From Verrucomicrobia bacterium 12-59-8 (GTDB lineage Bacteria > Verrucomicrobiota > Verrucomicrobiae > Verrucomicrobiales > Verrucomicrobiaceae), in the NCBI GenBank assembly GCA_002279765.1, contig NCCR01000003.1, positions 1 to 64,000 of the forward strand: a stretch of 64,000 nt of DNA, written 5' to 3'. Below, piece by piece: positions 9,974-18,895 of the stretch. The translations under genes were made by a program, and so were the position numbers. The notes below the pieces were generated by a model that worked only from the letters and a program-made list of their open reading frames with translations, had not been told where the DNA came from and did not search any database. How positions within the stretch are numbered: the stretch's first letter is position 1; every line of letters starts with the position of its first letter.

Positions 9974-10276
9974 ATGGACGCGCCGGAAGCCCTCCGCGAG
10001 TTCCTTTCCTATGTGGTGGCGAATCTAATCGACCACCCGCAGCAGGCGACGATTGCCATTGGCACCAATATTAATGGTGCTGTTGCCTATCGTGTGCAGC
10101 TAGCACCGGAAGATGTGCGTCATGTCATTGGCAAAAATGGCATGACGATTAGTGCGATCCGCTCCCTGCTCAACACAGCGGCCGCCAAACACGGGATCAA
10201 GATTTCCCTCAAGGTGGGGTCCTCACAAGAGGAGGATGCGGAAGCCGCCACAGTGGCACCGCAATCTGAAGAGTGA
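9974..10276 (+). CDS. khpA: KH-domain RNA-binding protein KhpA
   Basis: A 100-residue protein with one KH domain, including the GxxG loop in VIGKNGMTISAIRSLL (about residues 52-67). The N-terminus (LREFLSYVVANLIDHP) is the standard KhpA/YlqC start. KhpA binds RNA, usually with KhpB, and affects ribosome and cell-envelope related transcripts. Its place directly after rpsP is the usual one. The acidic, low-complexity C-terminal tail is typical. The gene ends 5 bp before the convergent crcB stop. Confidence 0.93.
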   Translation: MDAPEALREFLSYVVANLIDHPQQATIAIGTNINGAVAYRVQLAPEDVRHVIGKNGMTISAIRSLLNTAAAKHGIKISLKVGSSQEEDAEAATVAPQSEE

Positions 10277-10281
10277 GCTGA

Positions 10282-10659
10282 TCACGCCAGCTTGCTGCCC
10301 GCCCACCAGCCGAAGGCTGCTGCGGTGACTCCCAGCAGGACGCTGCCTACGGCATTGAGCAGCGCGAGCCAGGAATGCTGGTTCAGCAGCAGCAGCCACG
10401 AGTCGTTCGCCAGTGTGGAAAACGTTGTGTAGCCTCCCAGCACCCCTGTGGCGGCAAACAGCCAAGGCCCGGCGCTTTTCTCCTTCATGGCAGGCAGGGC
10501 AAAGAGGAAGCCCAGAATAAAACTGCCGAGGATATTGGCCGTGAACACCCCCCACGGAAAGACGGCCTTCGGCAGCAGACGTGCCATGCCGATCACAGTG
10601 CCATACCGCAGCACCGCACCGAAGCCGCCACCTAGAAAGACGAGCAGAAGGTTTTTCAT
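10282..10659 (-). CDS. crcB: Fluoride efflux channel CrcB/Fluc
   Basis: A 125-residue, four-helix membrane protein. It shows the Fluc signatures GGGFGAVLRYG near the N-terminus, ANILGSFILGF (the pore Asn) in helix 2 and GVLGGYTTFST at the helix 3 break. Fluc dimers export fluoride. The start is the ATG at 10659; a longer frame to 10812 lies within the upstream gene and is unlikely. It follows the AI-2E gene by 19 bp on the same strand and may share its transcript. I see no clear fluoride riboswitch in front of it. Confidence 0.93.
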   Translation of the reverse strand: MKNLLLVFLGGGFGAVLRYGTVIGMARLLPKAVFPWGVFTANILGSFILGFLFALPAMKEKSAGPWLFAATGVLGGYTTFSTLANDSWLLLLNQHSWLALLNAVGSVLLGVTAAAFGWWAGSKLA

Positions 10660-10678
10660 ACGCGCTTGCCGGGCATGA

Positions 10679-11947
10679 TCATGCCGCAGCCTCCTCGCGC
10701 CTGGAGCCGCCGATCGTCTGCGGCGCGATGCGCGCACGCCACACGTAGCGCTGGAACAAAACTTTGACCGAGGCCGTAAGCGGTACCGCCAGGATAGCAC
10801 CGAGGAGACCACCCAGCAGCAGCCCCCACACGAGGACTGAGGCGATCACCGTCATCGGGTGCAGCCCCACGGCCTCCCCGACGATACGCGGGGTGATGAA
10901 GAGGGCGTCAATCTGCTGAACCAGGGCGAAGACGCCCGTCACCACCAGCGGCATGACCCACCATGGGTCCGCAGAAACAAGCGCACTGCCACCCTGCACG
11001 GAAGCGATGATCACCGCCGGAATCCAGCACAACGCGATGCCCAGATAAGGGATGATGCCCGCCACACAAAGCGCCAGACCGATGAGCAGGCCGAAATCCA
11101 GGCCCACGATCACCAAACCGATGCCCGTGGCGATGCCATTGATCACACTGACAAAAAGCTGGCCACGAAAGAAAGCCACGAGGTAGCTGTTGATCTCGTT
11201 CAGACAGCTCACCAACTCGTCTTTGAAGGCGGAGGCCCGCAACGGAAGGTAATCCGACCATTGCTGCTGAATCTTGGCGCTCTCGATCAGGAAATAGTAA
11301 AGGTACAACGGCACGATGATGAAGGAGAGAAGAAAGCCAAAGACACCGAGGAAACCACCGACGCTGGACCTGAGGAAGGCCCAGACGATGCCCGGCACTT
11401 TGGGCAGCGTCGTCTTCACCCAGTCACCACGCAGTAGGGCCTGAAAGTCGGCATCGGGTCCGTCGCCTCCCTCTTTGACCACCAGAGCTGACTCCTCTGC
11501 TCCAGGCGCAGCCGCAAGCGGCGCTGCGTGGGGCAGCAGCTTGATGTCGTAGTCCTTTTCCATCTTCGCTGAAAAATCGACCACCGCCTTTTGCGCCTTC
11601 GTATAATAGACCGGGACGCGATCAGCGAGATGGCGAGCAGGATCATCCAGCTTCACCACGATCCACCAGCCCAGACCAAAGATGGCCAGCGTAAACACCC
11701 CAAACGCCAGCAGCACGGAACGCTGCCGGTTCAGTCCGCGCCGCTCCAGCCACTCCACGCCGGGCTCCAGCAGGTAGGCCAACACCCCCGCCACGGCGAA
11801 CGGCACCAGAATGGGCTGCAGAAAGGCCATCACCTGCGTCGCCAGATAGATCAGTCCAATGGCCAGCGCTCCGATGACGGTGATCGACATGGCAGTTATG
11901 GCGGCCCATAACGCATTGCGCTGAAAAACGGTGGGGAGATTCTTCAT
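10679..11947 (-). CDS. AI-2E family transporter (YdiK/PerM-like)
   Basis: About 422 residues from the ATG at 11947, chosen because upstream residues would overlap the divergent gene's leader. It is a polytopic membrane protein with hydrophobic pairs near residues 15-60 and 65-90, a soluble loop around residues 100-190 and five or so helices in the C-terminal half. The PYLGIALCWIPAVI and QQIDALFITPRIVGEAVGLHP motifs are hallmarks of the AI-2E exporter family. The transported substrate varies in the family (autoinducer-2, Na+/H+ and others) and cannot be predicted. It is probably co-transcribed with crcB. Confidence 0.9.
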   Translation of the reverse strand: MKNLPTVFQRNALWAAITAMSITVIGALAIGLIYLATQVMAFLQPILVPFAVAGVLAYLLEPGVEWLERRGLNRQRSVLLAFGVFTLAIFGLGWWIVVKLDDPARHLADRVPVYYTKAQKAVVDFSAKMEKDYDIKLLPHAAPLAAAPGAEESALVVKEGGDGPDADFQALLRGDWVKTTLPKVPGIVWAFLRSSVGGFLGVFGFLLSFIIVPLYLYYFLIESAKIQQQWSDYLPLRASAFKDELVSCLNEINSYLVAFFRGQLFVSVINGIATGIGLVIVGLDFGLLIGLALCVAGIIPYLGIALCWIPAVIIASVQGGSALVSADPWWVMPLVVTGVFALVQQIDALFITPRIVGEAVGLHPMTVIASVLVWGLLLGGLLGAILAVPLTASVKVLFQRYVWRARIAPQTIGGSRREEAAA

Positions 11948-12047
11948 CGTGAGAATGGGGTGCAGACTAGCCAGTCGCCGCAGTTTGGGTACTCCAAAAA
12001 TGCCCTCAAATTGGACACCTCTGACACACCGCGTATCGTCCTCCACC

Positions 12048-12503
12048 ATGTCCCGCCCTCAACCCCAGCCTGTTGATCCCGCTGAACTCCCGCAACTCGC
12101 GCAGACCACCATGCGTGCCGCTAAGTTTCCCATGCTTGCCACGGTGGATGGCGACCAGCCGAGGCTGCGCCCCGTCTCCCCTGTGCGAACGGATGGCTTC
12201 ACGGTCTATGTCGCTAATCTGCGCCGCTATGGCAAGACGCATGAGTTGGAGGTCAATCCCAAGGCCGAGCTTTGCTACACAGATGATGATCACCATCAGG
12301 TCCGCATCACGGCAACGGCAGAGGTCGTCACCGAGCGCGCACTGCTGGAGGAAATCTGGGCTGCCAGTCCCTTGCTGCGCGGCTACCTCGGGAGCATCGA
12401 CAATCCCGAACTCATCATCTATCGTTTCGTCCCCAACCGGGCACGGTATATGCGAGAGTGGGCCTTGGAGTACTTTGAAGTGCCGCTTGCGGCGCATTCA
12501 TGA
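12048..12503 (+). CDS. Pyridoxamine 5'-phosphate oxidase-family (flavin-binding split-barrel) protein
   Basis: A 151-residue protein begun at the ATG at 12048, where similarity starts. The fold is suggested by the segment MRAAKFPMLATVDGDQPRLR, the RYGKTHELEVNPKAELCY pattern and the C-terminal YRFVPNRARY. These small proteins bind FMN, F420 or heme in a split beta-barrel and act as general-stress or redox proteins. The exact activity is not readable. It is divergent from the AI-2E gene with about 100 bp between them. Confidence 0.8.
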   Translation: MSRPQPQPVDPAELPQLAQTTMRAAKFPMLATVDGDQPRLRPVSPVRTDGFTVYVANLRRYGKTHELEVNPKAELCYTDDDHHQVRITATAEVVTERALLEEIWAASPLLRGYLGSIDNPELIIYRFVPNRARYMREWALEYFEVPLAAHS

Positions 12504-12559
12504 GGCTGCCCTACCGGAGGCGTGTGGGGATGCGGAATGAGTGTTCAAGGGGACTGCCA

Positions 12560-12589
12560 ATTGTGAATAAACCTCATCATTGTGAATAA
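12560..12589. repeat. Two 11-bp direct repeats upstream of the PhoH gene
   Basis: ATTGTGAATAA occurs at 12560-12570 and again at 12579-12589, a 19-bp period in the otherwise featureless 247-bp gap between 12503 and 12751. Spacing near two helical turns would suit a regulator bound on one DNA face. No regulator is known, and chance cannot be excluded. Confidence 0.3.
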
Positions 12590-12750
12590 GTCCTTGCCAG
12601 CATCTCCACGCTCTGACACTCTCCGGCAATTACCGTGATTCATTCAAATAATCACATTTCGGGATCGGTACGTTTGGCTCTCCCCCGCGCCAACGAAAAG
12701 CTGTCCCCGCCTTTTTCAGCTCAGGCAACCACCCCACCCACTAAACTACC

Positions 12751-14307
12751 ATGGACCGTGACGACCACTCAGCATCGGTAATCTCTTCAGCCATCTCCTC
12801 CACCCGCGCCTCCGAACCTGGTCCTGTTTCTGTGAACTCATCATCTCCTTCCACCACCCCCTCCCGACGCCGCCGCACCAGCCCCGTCACTGCTACCAAG
12901 ACCTTCGTTCTCGACACCAACGTACTGCTGCACGACCCCGCCTGCATCCACCGCTTTGCCGAGCATCACATCTGCATTCCAGTCGATGTGCTCAGCGAAC
13001 TGGACCGCTTCAAAAACGAAATGACCGAACGCGGCTCAAACGCCCGCGAGGTGCATCGGGCGCTGATGAAAATTTTTGCCAATAAAGGCGCTTCGGTGAC
13101 CGAAGGCGTCCCAACTGACGGCGGCGGCAGCATCCGCGTGGCGGTCTATGATCCTGCTGAGGCCCGCAAGCACGCCAGCGTGCAGGGGTTTGAGCGTATT
13201 TTCCACGATCTGGAGAAAGCCGACCACCGCATCCTGGCCTGCACTCTCTGGCTGAGCGAGCAAGTCTCCCCGCCCGTCATCCTCGTCAGCAAAGACCTCA
13301 ACATGCAGCTCAAGGCACGTGCCGTGGGCATTGAGTGCGAAGATTACCTGCATGACAAAGTGGAGCCGCGTGAGGTCGCCAATTTCGACATCGCACGCGT
13401 CGAGGTCAGCCCGCATGAATTGCAGCGCTTCGCCAGCAGCGGGTGCCTTTCCCTGCCAGAAAACCGCACTGCGGGCATGGTCGTCAATGACTACGCCCTG
13501 CTGTCCGCCGGGGACAAGGCCACCATGCCTGCGAAACTCAGCACGAATGGTGAATTCGTCCGTCTGCACCACACACCGGAGTCGATCAAGGTCGGCCAGG
13601 GCCGCGCCATCAAACCGATGAACCTCGGTCAGGCGTGCTTCCTGGATGCCCTGCTCGATCCTGAGATCAGCCTCGTCACATGCTACGGCCAGGCGGGCAC
13701 CGGCAAGACGCTGCTCGCCGTCGCAGCCGCCTTGCAGCAGGTGTTTAGCCGCACCTACCACGGTGTGACGGTGAGCCGCCCCATCGTTGCCATGGGTCAA
13801 ACCGTCGGCTTCCTGCCAGGATCCTTGCAGGAAAAAATGCGCCCCTGGCTGCAGCCCGTCTATGACGCGCTCGATCTCCTGATGCGGCCCATGGAAGGCA
13901 CGCAGCAGGGTCCGGCACGCAAGAAGAACCGTTTCATGCCTGAACCGCAGCAGCAGATCGCCGCGCCTGCTGCGCCATATGATCCGCTCATTCAGCAGGG
14001 CGTCATCGAAGTGGAAGCGCTCTGCTACATCCGTGGTCGCAGCATCCCGGACCGCTTTTTCATCCTGGATGAAGCGCAGCAGCTCACACCGCTGGAGGCC
14101 AAGACCATCGTCACCCGCATGTCACGCGGCTCCAAGCTCGTCCTCGTCGGCGACCCGGCGCAGATCGACAACCCCTACGTGGACAGCCGCAGCAACGGCC
14201 TCGTGTACACGCGCCAGCGCATGCGCGGCCAGACTTTCGCGGCACACGTTCCCTTGGTCAAAGGAGAACGCAGTGCCTTGGCGGAGGCGGCGGCGCGATT
14301 GCTGTAA
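12751..14307 (+). CDS. PhoH family protein (PIN domain + PhoH ATPase)
   Basis: This 518-residue protein joins an N-terminal PIN domain (about residues 50-190, opening with TFVLDTNVLLHDP and its metal-binding Asp) to a PhoH-type P-loop ATPase. The ATPase has Walker A GQAGTGKT at about residue 313 and Walker B FFILDEAQQ near 440, followed by SRGSKLVLVGDPAQID. PIN-PhoH (PhoH2-like) proteins are RNA helicases/ribonucleases. The first ~48 residues are Ser/Thr/Pro-rich and low in complexity, so translation may instead start at a later codon. It stands alone with a long leader. Confidence 0.92.
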   Translation: MDRDDHSASVISSAISSTRASEPGPVSVNSSSPSTTPSRRRRTSPVTATKTFVLDTNVLLHDPACIHRFAEHHICIPVDVLSELDRFKNEMTERGSNAREVHRALMKIFANKGASVTEGVPTDGGGSIRVAVYDPAEARKHASVQGFERIFHDLEKADHRILACTLWLSEQVSPPVILVSKDLNMQLKARAVGIECEDYLHDKVEPREVANFDIARVEVSPHELQRFASSGCLSLPENRTAGMVVNDYALLSAGDKATMPAKLSTNGEFVRLHHTPESIKVGQGRAIKPMNLGQACFLDALLDPEISLVTCYGQAGTGKTLLAVAAALQQVFSRTYHGVTVSRPIVAMGQTVGFLPGSLQEKMRPWLQPVYDALDLLMRPMEGTQQGPARKKNRFMPEPQQQIAAPAAPYDPLIQQGVIEVEALCYIRGRSIPDRFFILDEAQQLTPLEAKTIVTRMSRGSKLVLVGDPAQIDNPYVDSRSNGLVYTRQRMRGQTFAAHVPLVKGERSALAEAAARLL

Positions 14308-14453
14308 GCTGTATTCATTACAGAAAATAGCGCTTAGAAAATTCCTCTGAGAATTTTTGAAATGGAATGAGCATGGCGTCGTTTAACACGCCACGCGCCG
14401 GACTGGGACCCCAGAATCCTGCGCTCAATATCCACAACCCAACATCGACCCAC

Positions 14454-14738
14454 ATGAAAGTTATCACCTCGTTCCTCGCCATTCTGGCGCTCTCCGCCGT
14501 CACCTCCTTCGCCGCTGAAGGTGATGCCCCCAAGAAGCCCAAGATGAGCCCGGAAGAAATGTTCACCAAGAAGGACGCCGACAAAGACGGCAAAATCAGC
14601 AAGGAAGAATTCCTCAAGGGCTCCAAGGACGCTGCCAAGTCTGAGACCGCATTCACCGCCAAAGACAAGGACAAGGACGGATCTCTTTCCAAGGAAGAGT
14701 TCACTGCTGCTCCAAAGAAAAAGAAGAAGGACGCCTGA
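14454..14738 (+). CDS. Secreted EF-hand protein (copy 1)
   Basis: A 94-residue protein from the ATG at 14454 with a signal peptide ending near AVTSFAAEG. Two EF-hand loops follow: DADKDGKISKEEF and DKDKDGSLSKEEF, each with the canonical Asp/Asp/Glu calcium ligands. A Lys-rich tail (KKKKKDA) ends it. It is a close paralogue of the gene at 14978, with matching signal peptide, tail and upstream sequence. It is probably an exported calcium-binding protein; partner unknown. A Rho-independent terminator follows. Confidence 0.85.
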   Translation: MKVITSFLAILALSAVTSFAAEGDAPKKPKMSPEEMFTKKDADKDGKISKEEFLKGSKDAAKSETAFTAKDKDKDGSLSKEEFTAAPKKKKKDA

Positions 14739-14772
14739 GTCGTCTGACTCGTTGACTCCAACAAGTCACCCA

Positions 14773-14805
14773 CGCCGCACCCGCCCCGCGCGAGTGCGGC
14801 GTTTT
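14773..14805 (+). terminator. Rho-independent terminator after EF-hand copy 1
   Basis: An 8-bp GC-rich stem (CGCCGCAC / GTGCGGCG) with a 13-base loop is followed by TTTT. It sits 35 bp after the stop of the EF-hand gene. The same arrangement occurs after copy 2. Confidence 0.75.
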
Positions 14806-14865
14806 GATGTCTGCGTTGGGTGGCACTCCAGACCTGTTATCAAAAAACATTGATAATTTATCGAA

Positions 14866-14901
14866 ACGGAATGGGCGTCTCGTACGGAATGGGCGTCTCG
14901 T
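14866..14901. repeat. 18-bp perfect tandem repeat in the EF-hand copy 2 leader
   Basis: ACGGAATGGGCGTCTCGT occurs twice head to tail (14866-14883, 14884-14901). A related single copy (GGAATGAGCATGGCGTCGT) lies before copy 1 near 14364. The repeat sits at the 5' edge of a ~95-bp leader shared by both EF-hand genes, so it may mark the junction of the duplication. Confidence 0.85.
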
Positions 14902-14977
14902 CGTTTAACACGCCACGCACCGGACTGGAACCCCCAGAAACCCGCGCTTTTACATCAACAACCCAATACCGACCCAC

Positions 14978-15283
14978 ATGAAAGTTATTACCTCTCTCCT
15001 CGCCATCCTGGCGCTTTCCGCCGTCACCTCCTTCGCCGCTGAAGGTGATGCCCCCAAGAAGCCTGAAGGCGACAAGGGCAAGCCCAAGATGAATCCTGAG
15101 GAAATGCTCAAAAAGCTCGACACCGATAAAGACGGCAAAGTCTCCAAGGCGGAATGGATGGCCTCCCCTCAGGCCAAGAAGGACGAAGCCAAGGCCACCG
15201 AGCGCTTCGGCAAGATGGACAAGAACAGCGACGGCTCCATCACCCTGGAAGAGATGACCCCGAAGAAAAAGAAGGACGCCTGA
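14978..15283 (+). CDS. Secreted EF-hand protein (copy 2)
   Basis: A 101-residue paralogue of the 14454 gene. The signal peptide is nearly identical (MKVITSLLAILALSAVTSFA) and the protein again ends in KKKKDA. Loop 1 is DTDKDGKVSKAEW and loop 2 is DKNSDGSITLEEM, so both keep calcium ligands. It differs by an insertion after the signal peptide (EGDKGKPKM) and a longer linker between the hands. Leader and terminator also match copy 1, so this is a tandem duplication of a whole transcription unit. Confidence 0.85.
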   Translation: MKVITSLLAILALSAVTSFAAEGDAPKKPEGDKGKPKMNPEEMLKKLDTDKDGKVSKAEWMASPQAKKDEAKATERFGKMDKNSDGSITLEEMTPKKKKDA

Positions 15284-15316
15284 GCCGTCTGACGCTTTGA
15301 CTTTCAGCAGTCATCC

Positions 15317-15350
15317 AGCCGCACCCGCCTCACGCGAGTGCGGCTTTTTT
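15317..15350 (+). terminator. Rho-independent terminator after EF-hand copy 2
   Basis: An 8-bp stem AGCCGCAC / GTGCGGCT with a 13-base loop is followed by a run of T (15346-15350). It is clearly homologous to the terminator of copy 1. Confidence 0.8.
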
Positions 15351-15430
15351 GTGGCTGCGTTCGCCAGAATGCGGAAGAAGCCCCTGTCTGCCTGACGTAC
15401 CTTGTGATCGTCTCTGCTTCTCTTTTTCGA

Positions 15431-17714
15431 ATGCTCCGCTGCACGCTCATCACACTCCTGCTCTTCACTGCCACCAGTCAGGCCGCAGTGGACTACACCA
15501 CTCAGATCAAGCCGCTGCTGCAGCAGCACTGCGTGAAATGCCACGGTACCAACACGCAGAAGTCCCAGCTCAGGCTCGACACCGCCGCCGCTGCACGCAC
15601 CGGCGGCAAGCGTGGCTCCGCGCTGCCCGATCTCCTCGTGCAGGTCATTTCTGGCTCCCATGCTGAAATCCCGCAGATGCCGTACAAGCGCGGGCCACTG
15701 GACTCAGCACAGATCGCGCTCATCAGGCAGTGGGTCGCTGAAGGTGCGCACGCTCCCACTGGGGAAACTCCAAGCGATGACCGGCACTGGGCTTTCATCG
15801 CGCCGGTCAAAGCATCGCTGCCGCACGGTGGCAGCACGCATCCCATAGATGCCTTCATTCGCGAGAGTCTTGCCAAAGCCGGACTGGAACCCTCGCCGCC
15901 CGCCGCTCCAGCCACGCTCATCCGCCGTCTGCACCTGGACATCACCGGGCTGCCGCCGACGCCCGCTGACGTCGCTGCTTTCCTGAAGCAGCCTACATCC
16001 GGCATTGAGGATTTGGTCACCAAGCTGCTCGCCTCCAAACACTACGGCGAACGCTGGGGACGCTGGTGGCTCGATCAGGCACGCTACGGTGACAGCAACG
16101 GCTATAGCATCGATGCCCCACGCAGCATGTGGCCGTATCGCGATTACGTCGTCAACGCCTTGAACCAGGACATGCCATTCGACCAGTTCACGCTTGAGCA
16201 ACTCGCGGGGGACATGCTGCCGAAGCCTTCGCGCGATCAGCTCATCGCCACCGGTTTTCACCGCAACACGCAGATCAATCAGGAGGGCGGTATCGACAAG
16301 GAGCAGTTCCGTATTGAGAGCATCTTCGACCGCGTCGCCACCACCGGCACGGTCTGGCTCGGCCTCACCATCGGCTGTGCCCAGTGCCACGATCACAAGT
16401 TCGATCCCATCAGCCAGCGCGAGTACTACCAGCTCTTCGCCTTCCTCAACAACCAGGACGAGCCCACCTTGCCCGTGCCTGATCCTAGCCAAGATCTCGA
16501 CAAACTGAAGGCCGAGCACACGCAGGTAAACAAGCAGATCGACGCTCACATCAAGGAACGCCTCGCCGTGCTGCAGGAATGGGAAAAGACCCTCGGTGAC
16601 CAATCCAAAAAGCTGGTCGATGCCGAAGCGCTCAAGTCCCTGGCCAAGCCCGCTGGAAAACGCGGAGCCGCAGATCTGCGCATACTTTTCAAAGCCATGA
16701 CCGGCACGTCTGACAGCGTCTTCAATCCGCTTTACGACCGCCACCTCGAACTCGACAACATCTTCAAGAAATTTCACCCGTCCGTCTGAAGAAGTCTCAC
16801 CCGGCGTCCTTGCCGTGCTGCCTCCGCTGCCCGCAGGTGCCCAAGCTGATCGTCTCGCGCTTGCACGCTGGCTTATTGATCCTAAAAACCCGCTGACCGC
16901 CCGCGTCATCGTGAACCGCGTCTGGCAGCAGTACTTCGGACGTGGCCTCGTCTCGACGGAAAATGATTTCGGCACCATGGGCCGCCTGCCCACCCATCCC
17001 GAACTCCTCGACTGGCTCGCCGTCGATTTCATGGAGCACGGCTGGAGCCTCAAGCACCTGCACAAGCTCATCGTCACCAGCGCGACGTATCAGCAGTCAT
17101 CCGTCGTTCGACAATCATCATCCCAAATTGATCCCAACAACGAACTCCTCTGGCGGCAAAACCGCCTGCGCCTGGATGCCGAAATCGTGCGCGATGTCTG
17201 CCTCGCAACCAGCGGCTTGCTCTCTCCCAAGATGGGTGGTGCGCCCGTCTATCCGCCCATTCCCGAGGGAGTCATGTCTCTGGGGCAGGTCAAACGTGCC
17301 TGGCCACTCAGTAAAGGCAGTGACCGCTACCGGCGCGGCATTTACACCTTCATTTTCCGCGCCACCCCGCCGCCCGCGCTCAGCGTCTTCGATGCCCCCG
17401 ACGGCTTCAGCACCTGCACCCGCCGCATCCGCAGCAACACGCCGCTGCAAGCCCTCACCCTGCTCAATGACAGCGCCTACGTCGAGTTCGCGCAGGCACT
17501 GGCCGCACGCCTGATCAAGGAAGCCAAATCCGACGAGGCCCGCATCACCCTTGCCTACCAGCTCTGTCTCTCCCGACCACCGTTCGACAACGAGCGCCTT
17601 GCCCTCTCTCGCCTGCTCACTGTAGAACGCCAGTCCAAAGCGACCGAGCCTCAAGCCTGGCAGGCAGTGTCCCGCGTGATGCTCAATCTCGACGAGACCA
17701 TTACACGCGAATAA
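15431..17714 (+). pseudogene. PSD1 / DUF1549 / DUF1553 cytochrome c protein, broken by deletion with frameshift
   Basis: From the ATG at 15431 there is a signal peptide and a cytochrome c site CVKCH, then DUF1549 (CAQCHDHKFDPI) reading to about base 16770 (LELDNIFKK). The frame then stops at 16789. The family sequence continues in another frame from about 16772 (FTRPSEEVSPGVLAVLPPL) through DUF1553 to 17714. Roughly 25-30 residues, usually including the PRxTHV segment, are missing and the loss is not a multiple of three. There is no discoidin insert and no DUF1501 partner beside it. It is probably non-functional unless the break is an assembly error. Confidence 0.8.
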
Positions 17715-17747
17715 AAGCGCCATTGGTATTCGCGCCGCCCCTTTCCC

Positions 17748-18209
17748 TCAAATTCCTTCCCATGCGCGTTCCCTGACTGGGTCGCGGCCTTCATCGTACT
17801 CGATGTGGACGATAAGGGTCTCAATTGGCTTGCCGCTGAGGCCGCTGTCCTGAATGCGCTGAGGGAGCACGGCGGAGCGTTCGTCACGCCAGCCGAGTTT
17901 GGCAATGAAGCGGTTCCACATGTGGCACTCTTCATCGGTGCGTGCAGTCCCGCAGGCATGCACCCAGGCGAGAATTTCTTCATCGGTGCCGCCCGCGAGG
18001 GCGCGCGTTTGAACCGCTGAATACGGGACTCCGAGAAAACGGCAGCAACGACCGTCCAGCGTGTAAAACTGCGTGTCTCCCAACTGCGCGGTATAATCGG
18101 CGGGCAGTTTGGCAGCAGCGTGCAAGCGGATCTTGTCGAGCATGCGACCGAAATAGATCAAGCGGCCGACCTTGGCGTAGCAACTGCGGAGATCGTGGAT
18201 GTGTGGCAT
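17748..18209 (-). CDS. DUF5069 family protein
   Basis: About 153 residues from the ATG at 18209 (an ATG at 18251 would add 14 residues). The pattern HDLRSCYAKVGRLIYFGRMLDKIRL, then FLGVPYSAVQ and DEEILAWVHACG, is characteristic of DUF5069 proteins, which occur widely in Verrucomicrobia and other PVC bacteria. No catalytic role is established. It lies 52 bp downstream of the type II secretion operon on the same strand and could be its last gene, but a functional link is not evident. Confidence 0.75.
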   Translation of the reverse strand: MPHIHDLRSCYAKVGRLIYFGRMLDKIRLHAAAKLPADYTAQLGDTQFYTLDGRCCRFLGVPYSAVQTRALAGGTDEEILAWVHACGTARTDEECHMWNRFIAKLGWRDERSAVLPQRIQDSGLSGKPIETLIVHIEYDEGRDPVRERAWEGI

Positions 18210-18260
18210 GAAGACACCCTTCTCCGTCAGACAGTCTTTTAGCAAGTCCAAGGCACTACT

Positions 18261-18893
18261 TCACGGCGGCGGAAGAGGCACGTCATTGATCTTGGGCTTG
18301 GGGGCACCACCGGGGATGGGTGTTGAAGGCGGGGGAAGTATCGGATTGGGAGGCAGACCCGTTTGGGCGGGCGGGACATTCATGTTGCGGCGCTGCTGCA
18401 TTCCTTGATTTGGAGCAGACGATTGCTGTGTGGGAATTACGGCGCGCTGCACGACCTCGGCGGGCTGAGCGCCGGTGAGATCGGCGAAGCTGATCCAGCC
18501 AGCCTGATCGCCCTTCTGCAACTGAATGCGGGTCTTGTCCACGGTCTCGCCGGGTTTGACGGCGCGAATCTTGATGCCCATCTCGTTTTCGGAGCCAATG
18601 CGTGCCTCCATGACCTGCGAGGTGATGCGGTCCACCAGCACGGCGACGACGCCGCCATCAATCTCGTAGATGCCGGAGAGGCTGAGATTGTCGGCAAAAT
18701 TTGGCCCCGTCGGTGCATCGGGCGAAGGTAGATCTTTCGTGGTGAAGATGGAGCGCTCCCACAAAGGGGTGAAGTGTTCTAGTTTTGGGAATGGCACGGG
18801 TGTGTCGTCCTGCTTCTTCGACTCCTGGGCAGAGGCGTGCGTCGAAAACATCGCCAGACCAAGCAGAGAGAGTGATAACGTGGAAAGTTTCAT
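18261..18893 (-). CDS. GspC/PilP-like periplasmic protein of the type II secretion operon
   Basis: A 210-residue protein with a signal peptide (cleavage near THASA). Residues 35-125 resemble the HR-type domain of inner-membrane clamp proteins: WERSIFTTKD, LSLSGIYEIDGGVVAVLVD, then a segment ending IRAVKPGETVDKTRIQLQKG. The C-terminal third is Pro/Gln-rich and probably disordered. Last in the gsp gene order and 2 bp after the GspM-like gene, it probably links the inner-membrane platform to a secretin, as GspC or PilP does. Similarity is weak, so the name rests mainly on position. Confidence 0.55.
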   Translation of the reverse strand: MKLSTLSLSLLGLAMFSTHASAQESKKQDDTPVPFPKLEHFTPLWERSIFTTKDLPSPDAPTGPNFADNLSLSGIYEIDGGVVAVLVDRITSQVMEARIGSENEMGIKIRAVKPGETVDKTRIQLQKGDQAGWISFADLTGAQPAEVVQRAVIPTQQSSAPNQGMQQRRNMNVPPAQTGLPPNPILPPPSTPIPGGAPKPKINDVPLPPP

Positions 18894-18895
18894 GG

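Noticed and set aside
10660..10812. Longer CrcB start
   Set aside because: The extra Arg-rich residues are a shadow of the AI-2E gene; the family begins at the ATG at 10659.
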